A stretch of DNA of 64,000 nucleotides from Roseburia sp. AM59-24XD (GCF_003478445.1 NZ_QUET01000005.1:80040-144039), one strand, 5' to 3'. Counted from the stretch's first letter, positions 24,221-36,580 are shown. Notes: generated by a model from the sequence alone, not told the origin. Numbers and translations are program-made.

Positions 24221-25573
24221 ATGAATATAGTTGCGGCATTATTGATATTTACCGTTATCGTAGTGATCCATGAGTTTGGGCATTTTCTGCTGGCAAAGAA
24301 AAACGGAATTGAGGTTACCGAGTTTTCCGTGGGAATGGGACCGAGACTCATTACGTTGTGCAAGACGAATAACGGCATGGTGTGCAAGCTCTTTTGCAGT
24401 CAGAAGCTGTTTGAGGAGAGAGAGGACTGGCAGCATATTACGAAGTATTCCTGGAAGCTGTTTCCAATCGGTGGCTCCTGTGCCATGGTTGGTGAGGACA
24501 TGGAGGATGATTCCGAGAACTCCTTTAACAGCAAGGGTGTCTGGGCGAGATTTTCCGTTATCTTTGCGGGACCGTTCTTTAACTTTGTGCTGGCGTTTGT
24601 ATTCTCGATCATTATCCTTGGCAATGCCGGAATCGATATGCCGGAGGTTGTGCAGGTTTCAGCAGGACAGCCGGGAGCTGCAGCCGGTATCAAGGAGGGC
24701 GATATGGTCAAGAGCATCGATGGACACAAGATCTCCATCGGGCGTGAGATCACCACATATCTGCAGCTTCATCCGTTAAGCGGTGATACCGTTGCGGTAA
24801 AGGTGGAGCGTGACGGTAAGGAGCAGACGATCAATATTGATCCGGATTATAAGACTTATCTTTTTGGCTTCGGCTATTCTTCCGATGAAAAGGTTAAACC
24901 GACGGTTTCCGATGTGACCGATAAGGGTGCCTTCCAGAAGGCAGGGATCAAGGCAAATGATGTGATCCTGTCTGTCAACGGTACCAGGGTTTCCAACTGT
25001 GAAGAACTGACCAAGGCAATGGAAACTGCCAAGACCGGCAAAGAGGTTACCTTTGAGGTTGACCGAAAGGGGAAGGAAATGACCTTCAAGGTGACACCAA
25101 CGCCATATGAGGGCAAGACGCTTGGCTTTGTTGCCGGAAAAGACGAGATGAAGGGACCGGGAGCGGTTCTTAAATACAGTGTGATCGAGGTGAAATACTG
25201 GATCGAGACAACGGTTGCCAGCCTTGGTCAGCTGGTACGAGGTAAGGTATCCCGCAACGACGTATCCGGTGTCGTAGGTATTGTCGATGCCGTGGGCGGC
25301 GTGATCGACCAGAGTGTGGAGTACGGTGTGAAGGCAGTTATCATTAATATGCTTTACATGTCAGTACTTTTAAGTGCCAACCTTGGTGTCATGAACCTGT
25401 TGCCATTGCCGGCATTAGATGGTGGAAGACTTGTATTTATTCTGATCGAGGCAGTGCGCGGCAAGCCGATAGACCGTGAGAAGGAAGGCTTCGTACATGT
25501 GATCGGTTTCTTCCTGCTGATGATACTGATGGTTCTGATCATGTTTAACGATATATGGAAGATAATTCACTAA
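24221..25573 (+). CDS. rseP: RIP metalloprotease RseP
   Basis: Site-2 protease that cuts membrane proteins within the bilayer. The zinc motif HEFGH is at residues 17-21 in the first transmembrane helix. Two PDZ-like segments follow (about 145-215 and 225-300). The second metal motif region NLLPLPALDGGR is near residue 393. The 450-aa length is normal for Clostridia. RBS AAAGG lies upstream of the ATG at 24221. Confidence 0.95.
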   Translation: MNIVAALLIFTVIVVIHEFGHFLLAKKNGIEVTEFSVGMGPRLITLCKTNNGMVCKLFCSQKLFEEREDWQHITKYSWKLFPIGGSCAMVGEDMEDDSENSFNSKGVWARFSVIFAGPFFNFVLAFVFSIIILGNAGIDMPEVVQVSAGQPGAAAGIKEGDMVKSIDGHKISIGREITTYLQLHPLSGDTVAVKVERDGKEQTINIDPDYKTYLFGFGYSSDEKVKPTVSDVTDKGAFQKAGIKANDVILSVNGTRVSNCEELTKAMETAKTGKEVTFEVDRKGKEMTFKVTPTPYEGKTLGFVAGKDEMKGPGAVLKYSVIEVKYWIETTVASLGQLVRGKVSRNDVSGVVGIVDAVGGVIDQSVEYGVKAVIINMLYMSVLLSANLGVMNLLPLPALDGGRLVFILIEAVRGKPIDREKEGFVHVIGFFLLMILMVLIMFNDIWKIIH

Positions 25574-25591
25574 TCAGGGAGGGTGTGTGAA

Positions 25592-26647
25592 ATGTACAGA
25601 GATCATACAAAAGTAGTTCATATTGGAGACTGTGCCATCGGAGGAGGAAATCCGGTGGCGATCCAGTCCATGACCAATACTAAGACAGAGGATGTCGCAG
25701 CAACCGTAGCCCAGATTCATACCTTGGAGGATCTGGGCTGTGATATCATCCGGTGCGCCGTGCCGACGATGCAGGCGGCTGAAGCGCTGGAGCAGATCAA
25801 AAAGCAGATCCATATTCCGCTGGTTGCAGATATTCATTTTGATTACCGTCTGGCGATCGCAGCCATGGAGCACGGTGCTGATAAGATCCGCATCAATCCG
25901 GGCAATATCGGTGACAATGACCGGGTGCGCGCGGTTGTGGATGTGGCAAAGGAGCGTAACATTCCAATTCGTGTCGGTGTCAACAGCGGTTCGCTGGAGA
26001 AGGAGTATATTGAGGAATACGGTGGTGTGACCGTGGAGGGCATTGTACGAAGTGCTCTTGGAAAGGTGAAGCTGATCGAGGATATGGGGTATGATAATCT
26101 GGTGATCAGCATTAAGTCATCGGATGTGCTGATGTGCATCAAGGCACATGAACTGATCGCGCAGAAGACGAATTATCCGCTGCATGTGGGGATTACAGAG
26201 TCCGGAACGGTCATGTCCGGCAATATCAAGTCGGCGATCGGACTGGGCAATATCCTGTATCAGGGAATCGGTGATACGATCCGCGTTTCCCTGACCGGAG
26301 ATCCGAGTGAGGAGATCCGGTCTGCAAGACTGATCCTTCGCACGCTTGGACTCAGAAAGGGCGGCGTGACCGTGGTATCCTGCCCGACCTGCGGCAGAAC
26401 ACAGATCGATCTGATCGGACTTGCCGGAAAGGTAGAGGATATGGTGCGTGACATGGATCTGGATGTTAAGGTTGCCGTGATGGGATGTGTTGTCAACGGA
26501 CCGGGAGAGGCAAGAGAAGCAGATATCGGTATTGCCGGAGGTAAGGGTGAAGGTCTTCTGATCAAGAAGGGGGAGGTCATCAAAAAACTGCCGGAGGATC
26601 AGCTTCTGAATGCACTTCATGATGAGTTAATGAAAATGCAGAAGTAA
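25592..26647 (+). CDS. ispG: 4-hydroxy-3-methylbut-2-en-1-yl diphosphate synthase
   Basis: Iron-sulfur enzyme of the MEP pathway (GcpE). Recognised by GGGNPVAIQSMTNTKTEDV near the N-terminus and the cluster cysteines in VSCPTCGRTQ and VMGCVVNGPGE near the C-terminus. The ATG at 25592 has GGAGGG eight bases upstream; a GTG three codons earlier is also open. About 351 aa. Confidence 0.96.
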   Translation: MYRDHTKVVHIGDCAIGGGNPVAIQSMTNTKTEDVAATVAQIHTLEDLGCDIIRCAVPTMQAAEALEQIKKQIHIPLVADIHFDYRLAIAAMEHGADKIRINPGNIGDNDRVRAVVDVAKERNIPIRVGVNSGSLEKEYIEEYGGVTVEGIVRSALGKVKLIEDMGYDNLVISIKSSDVLMCIKAHELIAQKTNYPLHVGITESGTVMSGNIKSAIGLGNILYQGIGDTIRVSLTGDPSEEIRSARLILRTLGLRKGGVTVVSCPTCGRTQIDLIGLAGKVEDMVRDMDLDVKVAVMGCVVNGPGEAREADIGIAGGKGEGLLIKKGEVIKKLPEDQLLNALHDELMKMQK

Positions 26648-26668
26648 AGACGTATGAGGTGATAAGGA

Positions 26669-29600
26669 ATGGAACAGACATTATTGGATACATTTGAAGG
26701 GCTCAAGATGACGGATCGTCAGAAGAACCTTTTTGCGGATGTGGTAGTGGACCGTGTCCGGCTGTTCCGTGGCAAGAAGATGATGTGTGTGGAGCTGAAA
26801 AGCAGCCACATCATTCCTTATCGGGAGATCCGCCTGATCCGTCACAATCTTGAAGCGGTGATGGGACCGGTGGGCTTTGATGTAAAGGTGGACGATCATT
26901 ATAATCTGTCAGAGCAGTATCGTCCGGAGGACTTCTGGAAGGAATATCAGGACAGTGTGCTGGATATTCTGAAGGAGGATAATATTCTTGATTTCAATAT
27001 CCTGTATCGTGGTCAGATCCGGATGGAGGGATCTGTATTGTCGGTAAGCTGTGAGGATGACTCTATGTACCGGGCAAGACAGGACAAGCTGATCCACAAG
27101 CTGCAGGATATTTTTGCCCGTAAAGCAGGCTTTGATATTGATGTGGTCGTAGAGTATACGGAGCCGCCATCTTTAGAGGCACCATCCAAAGAGTACGAAT
27201 ATGTGCGTCTGGAGAACCGTCCGGCATCGGCGAAAGCGCAGGCTTCAGGGAATGCACCGGAGCATAATGCAGAGGTTCCATGGGATGCTCCGGAGGGAAA
27301 GAAAGCTTCTGAAGCCGGAGCAAATCATGCGGATGAAGAGGCCGCTGCGGCTGCTGCGGCAGCAAGTGCGGCTATGCAGTCCGGCATGAACAGCGCACCA
27401 AAGGCACAGGCAGACAGTGGTGCCAAGAGCGGTGGAAAGAGCAGTAATGCAGGCGGTTACGGAAACGGTGGCTATGGCGGCAGATCCGGCGGCTGGAAAA
27501 AGAAAGGCTTTTCCAGAGGCAATATTGATGAAGAATGCTTCTATGGCCGTAACTGTGAAGGAGATCATGTACAGATCACGGATATCCAGGATGAGATGGA
27601 TGAGGTCGTGATCGAGGGTATGATCACCGGTGTGGAGGAGAAGGAGCTTCGCAGCGGCAAGATTCTTTTGATGTTTAATATCACTGACTTTACCGATACG
27701 ATCTCGGTCAAGATCTTTATGCAGCCGGAGCAGTATGCGGAGATTGAGGACAGCGGCAAGATTAAAAAGAACGAATTTGTTATTGTGAAGGGAATGCCGC
27801 TTCGCGATAAGTTCAGCCATGAGATCAGCATCGGCTCCGTGCGCGGTATCAAGCCGGGTCATGATACGAGAGTATACCGTATGGATAATTATGAGGGCAG
27901 GAAGCGTGTAGAGCTTCATGCGCATACGCAGATGAGTGAGATGGATTCTGTTATGGACATTAAGGCATATGTCAAGACGGCACTCAAATGGGGACATAAG
28001 GCGATCGCGATCACCGATCACGGTGTGGTTCAGTCCTTCCCGGATGCAGATCATGCCTTAAAGCCGGATGATGATCTGAAGGTGATCTATGGTGTGGAGG
28101 CATATCTGGTCGATGACCTGATCGAGACAGTATCCAATGACAGAGGCAAAGCCTCAGTGATCCTTTCGTTGTATTCGATCTGGAGACAACCGGTATCGGA
28201 GCCAAGAATAATGAGATTATCGAGATCGGTGCCGTGAAGGTTGTCGATCAGACGATCGTGGACCGCTACAGCGTTTTTGTTGATCCGCAGCGACCGATTC
28301 CTTATAAGATCGAGCAGCTGACCGGCATCAATGACAGCATGGTCAAGGGAGCAAAACTGATCACAGAGATTTTGCCGGAGTTTCTTGCATTTTGTGAGGG
28401 CTGTGTCATGGTGGCACACAATGCCTCCTTTGATATGGGATTTATTCATCAGAAGGCGAAGGATCAGGGGCTTCAGACGGACTTTACGGTTGTCGATACC
28501 GTTTCCATGTCAAGAGCACTGCTGCCGCACCTTGGCAAGCACACTCTTGATCATGTCGCAAAGGAGCTTGGTGTGTCACTGGAAAACCATCACAGGGCAG
28601 TCGAGGACGCGGAGGCAACGGCAGAGATATTCCTGCGCCTCTGCAAGCGTCTGGAGGAGAAGCAGATCACGACGCTGACTCAGTTAAATGAGTTTGGCAG
28701 ACCGACCGAGGAGGTCATCCGTAAGCTGCCATCGTATCATGCGATCATTCTTGCCAAAAATGAGATCGGCAGAGTGAACCTGTACCGTCTTGTGTCAGAG
28801 TCACATCTGAAGTATTTCAACCGGCGTCCAAAGCTTCCGAAGAGCCTGTATTTGAAGTATAAGGAAGGACTTATCATGGGCTCTGCCTGTGAGGCGGGAG
28901 AGCTGTACCGTGGTATTCTCGAGGGAAAGACCGACGAAGAGATCGACCGTCTGGTGCGCTTCTATGATTATCTGGAGATCCAGCCGCTTGGCAATGATGA
29001 GTTTATGCTGCGCGATAACGACAAATATCCACAGATCCAGGATGAGAATGATCTGATGGAGATCAACCGCCGTATTGTTGCTCTGGGAGAGGAGTATCAT
29101 AAGCCGGTTGTTGCAACCTGTGATGTCCATTTTCTGAATCCGGAGGATGAGGTATACCGCCGCATCATTATGGCAGGAAAGGGCTTTTCTGATGCGGATC
29201 AGCAGGCACCGCTCTTTTACCGCACAACGGAGGAGATGTTGTCTGAATTTCAGTATCTTGGCGCAGCAAAGGCAGAGGAGGTTGTGATCACTAACACAAA
29301 TCTGATCGCAGACATGATCGATTATATTCATCCGTGCAGTCCGAGAAAATGTCCGCCGGAGATCGAAAATTCCGATCAGGATCTGCGTGATATCTGTTAC
29401 AATAAGGCACATTCCATGTATGGAGAGGATCTGCCGGAGATCGTAACAGAGCGTCTAGAAAGAGAGCTTAATTCCATTATCAGCAATGGATACGCCGTTA
29501 TGTATATTATTGCGCAGAAGCTTGTGTGGAAGTCGGTGGAGGACGGATATCTGGTAGGTTCCCGAGGCTCCGTTGGATCCTCCTTTGTTGCGACCATGGC

Positions 29601-31245
29601 GGGAATCAGTGAGATCAACCCGCTGCCGGCACATTATTACTGCGGCAAATGTCATTATTATGATTTTGATTCCGAGGAGGTGCGGGCATATGCCGGTTCT
29701 TCCGCCTGTGATATGCCGGATAAGAAATGTCCGGTCTGCGGGGAGATGCTGATCAAGGATGGACACGACATCCCGTTTGAGACCTTCCTTGGATTTAAAG
29801 GTAATAAGGAGCCGGATATCGATCTGAACTTCTCCAGTGAGTATCAGAGTAACGCACATGATTATACCGAGGTTATTTTCGGTGCCGGTCAGACCTTCCG
29901 TGCCGGAACCGTCGGAACGATGGCGGAGAAGACTGCATTTGGCTATGTCAAGAAGTATTACGAGGAGCACGGAGAGTCAAAGAGAACAGCGGAGATCGAG
30001 CGTATCGCCAGCGGCTGTGTCGGTGTCAGACGTTCGACCGGACAGCATCCGGGTGGAATCGTTGTTCTGCCGGTAGGCGAGGAAATTTACACCTTCACGC
30101 CGGTGCAGCATCCTGCCAATGATATGAAGACAAGAACCATCACGACCCATTTCGATTACCATAAGATTGATTCGAACCTTTTGAAACTTGATATTCTGGG
30201 ACATCAGGATCCGACAATGATCCGAATGCTGGAGGATCTGACCGATGTGGATGCGGCAGCGATCCGTATGGATGATCAGGATGTGCTGTCACTGTTTGAG
30301 TCACCGCGGGCTCTCGGCATTACGCCGGAGGACATTGGAGGCTGTAAGCTGGGAAGTCTCGGACTTCCGGAGCTTGGCACCCATTTCGTAATGAACATGC
30401 TTGAGCAGACGAAGCCGAAGAGCTTCTCTGATCTGGTGCGTATTTCCGGTCTGTCGCATGGAACGAATGTATGGCAGGACAATGCGGAATATTTCATTTC
30501 GCAGGGCTATTGTACACTGTCTACGGCAATCTGTACCCGTGATGATATTATGACATATCTGATCCGTATGGGTGTCGAGAATGAGCGTTCCTTCAAGATC
30601 ATGGAGAGCGTGCGTAAGGGAAAGGGTCTCGACGACAGTATGATTGCCGATATGAAGGCGTGCGATGTGCCGGACTGGTATATTGAATCCTGTCAGCGTA
30701 TTAAGTACATGTTCCCGAAGGCACATGCGGCTGCGTATATTATGATGGCGATGCGCGTGGCGTGGTTTAAGGTACACCGCCCGCTTGCCTATTATGCGGC
30801 ATATTTCAGTATCCGCGCGACCGCCTTTAACTATGAGTTAATGTGCCTTGGCAAGGAGAGGCTGGAATACTACATGGCTGATTACAACAAACGGTCCGAC
30901 AGCCTGACCGATAAAGAGAAGTCCACTTTGGAAGATATGAAGATCGTGCAGGAGATGTATGCAAGAGGTTTTCAGTTTGTCAAGATCGATCTCTATCAGT
31001 CAAAGGCAACCCGTTTTCAGATCATCGATAATAAGCTTATGCCGTCTTTCTCATCCATCGACGGACTTGGCACCGTGGCGGCGGAGATGATCGAAGCAGA
31101 AGCGCAGAAAGGAAAATTCCTCTCCAGGGAGGACTTCAAAAACCGCTGTAAAGTCAGTGCAACCACAGTCGACACCATGGCAGAGCTTGGTCTGCTTGGC
31201 GATATGCCACACACCAATCAGATGTCACTCCTCGACTTCATGTAG
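26669..31245 (+). CDS. polC: DNA polymerase III PolC-type alpha subunit; frame broken near 28146
   Basis: Main replicative polymerase of low-G+C Gram-positives, about 1525 aa when one base is restored. Order: N-terminal domain, an Ala- and Gly-rich linker (about residues 185-300), OB fold, PHP domain (ELHAHTQMSEMDS near 415), DEDD 3'-5' exonuclease (VVFDLETTG), then the polymerase core (PDIDLNFS near 1050) and tail. The first frame gives SNDRGKASVILS and stops at 28237. One base off, it reads DPFVVFDLETTG and continues to 31245. Family sequences have RGQSL at the junction, which a second C in GGCAAAG would restore. An essential gene cannot be inactive, so a sequence error is the best explanation. 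Confidence 0.93.
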
Positions 31246-31252
31246 TAAAGTG

Positions 31253-31445
31253 ACTATGTACGGGATAGATGAACAAAGAGGGATGGACGCAAGCGTTTGC
31301 TTGTGTAACCATCCCTCTTTGTTTAGATATCAGCCGTATAGGCTGGGGCTTCCAACAACCTCAGACGGAAGTCCGCGGGTTGTGCGGACGAAAGCCGCTG
31401 ATTTTGCGGCGGTCTGTGGTTTGTTGGAAGTCCCCCGTACATAGT
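31253..31445. other. Branched inverted-repeat structure between convergent polC and ppk
   Basis: ACTATGTACGGG (31253-31264) is the exact reverse complement of 31434-31445. Inside are two arms. One is a 15-bp stem opening AACAAAGAGGGATGG (31272-31286), closed at about 31309-31323, with its own inner hairpin. The second is CTTCCAACAA (about 31349-31358) paired with TTGTTGGAAG (31421-31430), containing two small hairpins (GTCCG/CGGAC and GCCGC/GCGGC). It probably serves as a bidirectional terminator, but is more elaborate than needed. Confidence 0.7.
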
Positions 31446-31458
31446 GACGAATAAATTG

Positions 31459-33665
31459 TTATTCTTCGCTTTCCGCCGTCATCGGTTCAAATGTGCGGCG
31501 GGCATTCTGTTCCTTCTTCCTCTGGCTTGCATTTTTCATGGCTTCCTGACGGAAATAATCCTGCGCACAGAGCTTTTTCTTGCCGCGCAGATCCTGCTTG
31601 CGGTAGGTGCCGTCCGGTTGCATGATATGTGCCTTCAACGTATCCTGAAGCTGGATAGTAAGGATATGGATCACCTCAGACTTCAGTGTCTCGTCCTCCA
31701 CAGGGAACAAGATCTCCACACGCTTATCCAGATTTCGAGGCATCCAGTCGGCACTTCCCATATAGACCTCCTCATGTCCGTTATTATGGAAATAGAAGAT
31801 ACGGCTGTGCTCCAGAAAATCACCGACGATCGAGCGGACATGGATATTCTCGCTGACACCCGGGATTCCGGTCTTTAAACAGCAGATACCACGGACAACC
31901 AGATCAATCTGAACACCGGCGGCGGAAGCTCATAGAGAGAAGCGATGATCTTTGCATCACACAGGGAGTTCATTTTCGCTTTGATAAATGCTTTCTTACC
32001 GGCTTTGGCAAACTCTGTCTCACGTTCGATCATCTCAGTGAAGCGGTCGCGCAGCCACAGCGGTGCAACGGCAAGCTTGTTCCAGACGGCAGGCTCAGAA
32101 TAACCGGAGAGCATGTTAAAGACAGCCGTTGCATCCTCGCCGATCGCCTTGTTGCAGGTGAGAAGTCCCATATCGGTATAAAGTTTTGCGGTACTATCGT
32201 TATAGTTTCCGGTTCCGAGATGAACATAACGGCGGATACCGTCCTCCTCGCGTCGTACAACCAGTGTGATCTTGCTGTGTGTCTTTAAGCCGACAAGACC
32301 ATAGATAACATGGCAGCCTGCCTGCTCCAGCTTTCTCGCCCAGATAATATTATTTTCCTCATCGAAACGTGCCTTCAACTCGACAAGAACCGTAACCTGC
32401 TTGCCGTTCTCGGCAGCTGCAGCAAGCGAAGCGATGATCGGAGAGTGGCTGCTGACACGGTACAGTGTCTGTTTGATCGCCAGTACATCCGGATCCTTCG
32501 CAGCTTCCCGGACGAAATTGACTACCGGATCAAAGCTCTCATATGGGTGATGCAAAAGCACATCGTGATTGCGGATCTGAGTGAAAAGGTTCTCCTCACT
32601 GTTCAGCCATTTTGGCTGCTGTGGTGTGTATTTCGGTACTTTAAGCTCATCGTAGCCCTCCATGCCGGAAAGCTTCATAAGGAAGGTAAGGTCGAGTGGC
32701 CCGTTGATATGGAAGATATCGTCTTCCTTAATATGGAGCTCCTTTTTGAGAACCTTTAACAGCTTTTTGTCCATGCCTTCCTCAACCTGCAGACGGATCG
32801 CCTCGCCCCACTGGCGGCGCTTGATCTGTTTCTCAATCTCCATTAAGAGATCGGCGGCCTCATCCTCCTCGATCGTCAGATCGGCATTTCTCATGACACG
32901 GTATGGAAATGCGCATAATACCTCGTAATTCATAAAAAGGCGGTGGATATTGCGCTCAATGATCTGTTCCAGCATGATATAAGTGCGGTCAAAGCCCTCC
33001 TCGGATGGAATCTCAACCACGCGTGGCAGACCGGAAGGAACCTGAACCGTCGCAAAATCCGTATCGGCAGTGCCGTCCTTTTTGGAGTTGTTGTGGGTGA
33101 TGTAAAGCTCCCGGAAATGACCGTTTCCGGAGTGATCGCTATCTGTTGTTTTCATCTTGAGGATCGCACCGATATTTAAGGAACGGTTGCGGATCAGAGG
33201 GAAAGGTCTTGAAGAATCCACTGCCATCGGCGTCAGCACCGGATAAACCTCGGATTTAAAATAATTATCCACGAATTTTGCCTGCTTATGGCTCAGATCC
33301 TCATGATGGGAGAGGATGGCAATGCCCTCTTTTTTGAGAGCTGGGATCAGGCTGTTATTGTAGGTACGGTACTGATCCCTCATAAATTCATGGGTAACCT
33401 TGCTGATCTCCTCTAACTGTTTGGAAGGAGTCATACCGGCAATGTCCTTTTTGTCGTACTCAGCGTGCACCATATCCTTTAGGGATGCCACACGCACCAT
33501 ATAAAATTCATCCAGATTGGATGCGGTAATACTCAGGAATTTCAATCGGTCCAGAAGAGGAATCGTCTTATCCTGCGCCTCTCCCAGAATACGATAATCA
33601 AAGGAGAGCCAGCTTAATTCTCTATTGTAGAAATATTGTGGTTTTAAATAAATCGATTTATTCAT
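31459..33665 (-). CDS. ppk1: Polyphosphate kinase; frame broken near 31929
   Basis: Makes inorganic polyphosphate from ATP through a phosphohistidine. The N-terminal domain opens with the PPK1 feature [20 protein letters not shown] text. Central [14 protein letters not shown] and the C-terminal [11 protein letters not shown] and HLGTGNYND blocks are present. The frame from 33665 turns to nonsense at [10 protein letters not shown] and stops at 31875. One base off it reads as [17 protein letters not shown] and continues through [20 protein letters not shown] to 31459. One G is missing in TATGAGCTTC. Full length about 735 aa. It overlaps the ppx stop by 8 bp, so the two opposing polyphosphate enzymes are translated together. 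Confidence 0.92.
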
Positions 33666-35280
33666 GGTTGCCTCCGTTCTTTGCTTTGGTGGAATCTGTA
33701 TGCTTCGGTGTCATTGTCTTTTTCTGCTTGAGGATCGGCTGGATACCGAATACCTCCTCGAAAAAGTCGGAGTGATTCCGGAAAATTCCCTGTTCCAGTG
33801 TGATGTCATATAAGGTCGAGCCGGTGATCGTTAGTGTCTGGCGGCGAAGGGACGTCGTGATCGCTGTAAACTTCTGCTTGTGGCTTCGATCCATGGCATC
33901 TGCAAGACGCAGGATCGCATTGAGCTTCGCAATACGCACATAATCCTCCTTATCAAAGCCATCCTGCAGTTCGCTGTATTCCGGAAAATAATCCCGCAGA
34001 TACCGGACAGCCGTAGCAACGATCATACGCTCCTTGTGGGAAATGCCGATCAGCTCGGTCGACATAATGATCTTGTAGGAGTTTTCGCCGACCTCGTTCA
34101 GATTGATAAAGCTGCCGCAGTTGTGCAGGATGACAGCAATCTGCAGAAGCAGGCGGTCATGCTTTGTCATGTTCTGCTGGCGCTTGACCGCATCGAAAAT
34201 CTTCAGTGCCGCATTTTCCACATATTCGCAGTGATTCCGGCTGTAATCATAGCGTGCTGCCGTGCTTCGTGCCGTATGAATGATATCCTCCAGAAAGCTA
34301 TGTGCCGGAGAGATACGTTCCTTACGCTCCGCAAAGTCGGCAGCCATGCCTTCACAGAGAGTGATACCGGACAGCCACATCTGCTCCGCACCGGTCTCCT
34401 CAAAAATATTATGATAGATCATCGCTGTCGGAAGCAGGAGAGATGCCTGATCGACAGAGGTATTTAATTCCTTTGCCAGATCCTCCGGGTGCTGGGACGA
34501 GATCGCCTCGTAAAATTCATCATATTCCTGACGGCTGACAGAATCCTTCTTCTTGCCCTTGCTGTCTGTCGGCTGCAGGTGTCCGAAATTATGGACAGTG
34601 AGATATTTCACAAAGGTTCTGAGCTGATTGCCGACCGCAATGATATTCTTGATCTTGTGATCCTTCAGATACAGCTCGGAAAATGTATGAAGATCATTGG
34701 AAATATATTCGTACACCAGATTCTGATAGTTGTCGGTGTGCTTCTGCATATCCTGTAAAAACTCCTGAATACGAAGAGAGCCAAGCAGTATATTCTGTGT
34801 GCAGATCAGATTATTCTTGTCGAAGAGGGAAAGCTGCATACTGCCGCCACCGACATCGACCAAAAGAGTACCCTTCTGGATCAGACGATGAAAGGAATTC
34901 TCCTTAAAGGCGATGGATTTGTAGCAAAGATAACGCTGCTCGGAGTTGCTTAGGATCTTGATCCTAAAGCCCGTGCGCTGACGCACCTGATCCAGCACGA
35001 TCAGATTGTTGTCTGCCTCGCGAAGGGCACTGGTGCTGGCGATCATGTAATCGGAGATGCCGTATTCTTTCATCTTCTCCTTAAAGCCGTTTAATATGGT
35101 ACAAAGCTTATCAATGGAATGATAGCTGATATGTTTCGTTGAGTAGGTTTCATATCCAAGACGGGCGGTATGATGGACATAGTCCAGTTCGCGGATCCCG
35201 AACTTTTTGGATACTTCATAGATACGCAGGGATGTCTCGTGGGAACCCACGTCGATCGCTGCAAAGGTAGTGACTGCCAT
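33658..35280 (-). CDS. ppx: Ppx/GppA family exopolyphosphatase with HD domain
   Basis: Releases phosphate from polyphosphate or hydrolyses pppGpp. The 540-aa protein has the ASKHA-fold start FAAIDVGSHE and the second phosphate loop LLVDVGGGSMQLSLF (near 130), then an HD-type C-terminal domain (ILHNCGSFIN; ISHKER). The frame opens 47 codons earlier, but AAGGAGG points to the ATG at 35280. It is the promoter-proximal gene of the ppx-ppk operon, so synthesis and breakdown of polyphosphate share one transcript. Confidence 0.92.
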   Translation of the reverse strand: MAVTTFAAIDVGSHETSLRIYEVSKKFGIRELDYVHHTARLGYETYSTKHISYHSIDKLCTILNGFKEKMKEYGISDYMIASTSALREADNNLIVLDQVRQRTGFRIKILSNSEQRYLCYKSIAFKENSFHRLIQKGTLLVDVGGGSMQLSLFDKNNLICTQNILLGSLRIQEFLQDMQKHTDNYQNLVYEYISNDLHTFSELYLKDHKIKNIIAVGNQLRTFVKYLTVHNFGHLQPTDSKGKKKDSVSRQEYDEFYEAISSQHPEDLAKELNTSVDQASLLLPTAMIYHNIFEETGAEQMWLSGITLCEGMAADFAERKERISPAHSFLEDIIHTARSTAARYDYSRNHCEYVENAALKIFDAVKRQQNMTKHDRLLLQIAVILHNCGSFINLNEVGENSYKIIMSTELIGISHKERMIVATAVRYLRDYFPEYSELQDGFDKEDYVRIAKLNAILRLADAMDRSHKQKFTAITTSLRRQTLTITGSTLYDITLEQGIFRNHSDFFEEVFGIQPILKQKKTMTPKHTDSTKAKNGGNHE

Positions 35281-35529
35281 ATCTGAAATCCTCCTTGCCG
35301 GTCGTAATGTAATAATGATGGAATTGTCCCTGAAAAGCAGATTCGGGGTAAAATGCCACCTGTTATTATTGTACGTTATTTTCGGGAAAATAACTAGCGT
35401 TTTTGGCGGATAATTCGACATTTTACAGTACCTTCAAAAGAATTTACCCAATGTTTACAAAAGGCTGGATTTTTTGAGGCAGAAATAGTATTATCTATAG
35501 ATATACGATGGTGGAAAGGAAGTACAGAT

Positions 35530-36554
35530 ATGAAGACAGCAGATTTTGATTATGACCTCCCTCAGGAGCTGATCGCGCAGGATCCACTGGAGCAGAGAGA
35601 TTCCTCCAGACTTCTGATCCTCGATAAGGAGACCGGGGAGAGGACACACAAGATCTTTCATGATATTATCGATTATCTTCACGAGGGAGACTGCCTTGTG
35701 ATCAACAATACTAAGGTCATCCCGGCTCGTCTGATCGGAGAGCGTGAGGGGACCGGCGGCAAGGTCGAGGTTCTGCTTTTGAAGCGCAGATCGGACAACG
35801 TCTGGGAGACACTGGTAAAGCCCGGTAAGAAGGCAAGACCGGGGATGCGTTTATCCTTCGGCGGCGGACTTTTGCACGCCGAGGTGCAGGAGGTTGTGGA
35901 CGAGGGCAACCGTCTGATCCGGTTTGAGTATGAGGCATTTTTGAGGAAATCCTCGATCAGCTCGGACAGATGCCGCTGCCTCCGTATATCACGCATCAGC
36001 TCAAGGATAAGAACCGTTATCAGACGGTATATGCCAAGTACGAGGGATCGGCGGCTGCACCGACGGCAGGTCTTCATTTTACGGAGGAGCTGCTTGAGCA
36101 GATTCAGGCAAAGGGGGTTAAGATTGCCAGAGTCACGCTTCATGTCGGACTTGGAACCTTTCGACCGGTCAAGGTGGAGGATGTGACCGAACATCATATG
36201 CACACGGAGTTTTATCATGTGTCTGAGGAAGCGGCGGACATCATTAATGAGACGAAGAAGCAGGGTGGCAGAGTGATCTGTGTCGGCACGACAAGCTGCC
36301 GTACGATTGAGTCAGCTGCGGATGATCAGGGAATCGTGCATGCCACAGAGGGGGATACGGATATTTTCATTTATCCGGGATATCAGTTTAAGGTATTGGA
36401 CTGTCTGATCACGAACTTTCATCTGCCGGAGTCAACGCTTCTGATGCTGGTTTCCGCACTGGCAGGCAAGGAAAATATAATGGCAGCTTACAGGGAAGCC
36501 GTAGAGATGAGATATCGCTTCTTTTCCTTTGGAGATGCCATGTTCATAAAGTAA
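35530..36554 (+). CDS. queA: tRNA ribosyltransferase-isomerase QueA; frame broken at 35934-35935
   Basis: Transfers ribose from SAM to preQ1 in tRNA, a late step of queuosine synthesis. The N-terminal [20 protein letters not shown] and the C-terminal [15 protein letters not shown] are family signatures. The frame from 35530 becomes nonsense after FEYEA. One base off, it continues as [17 protein letters not shown] to 36554. Restoring one G (GAGGC to GAGGGC) gives a normal 341-aa protein. GGAAAGGAAG lies before the ATG. Confidence 0.93.
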
Positions 36555-36580
36555 TGATACAGAAAGGATATGGTGAGTAT

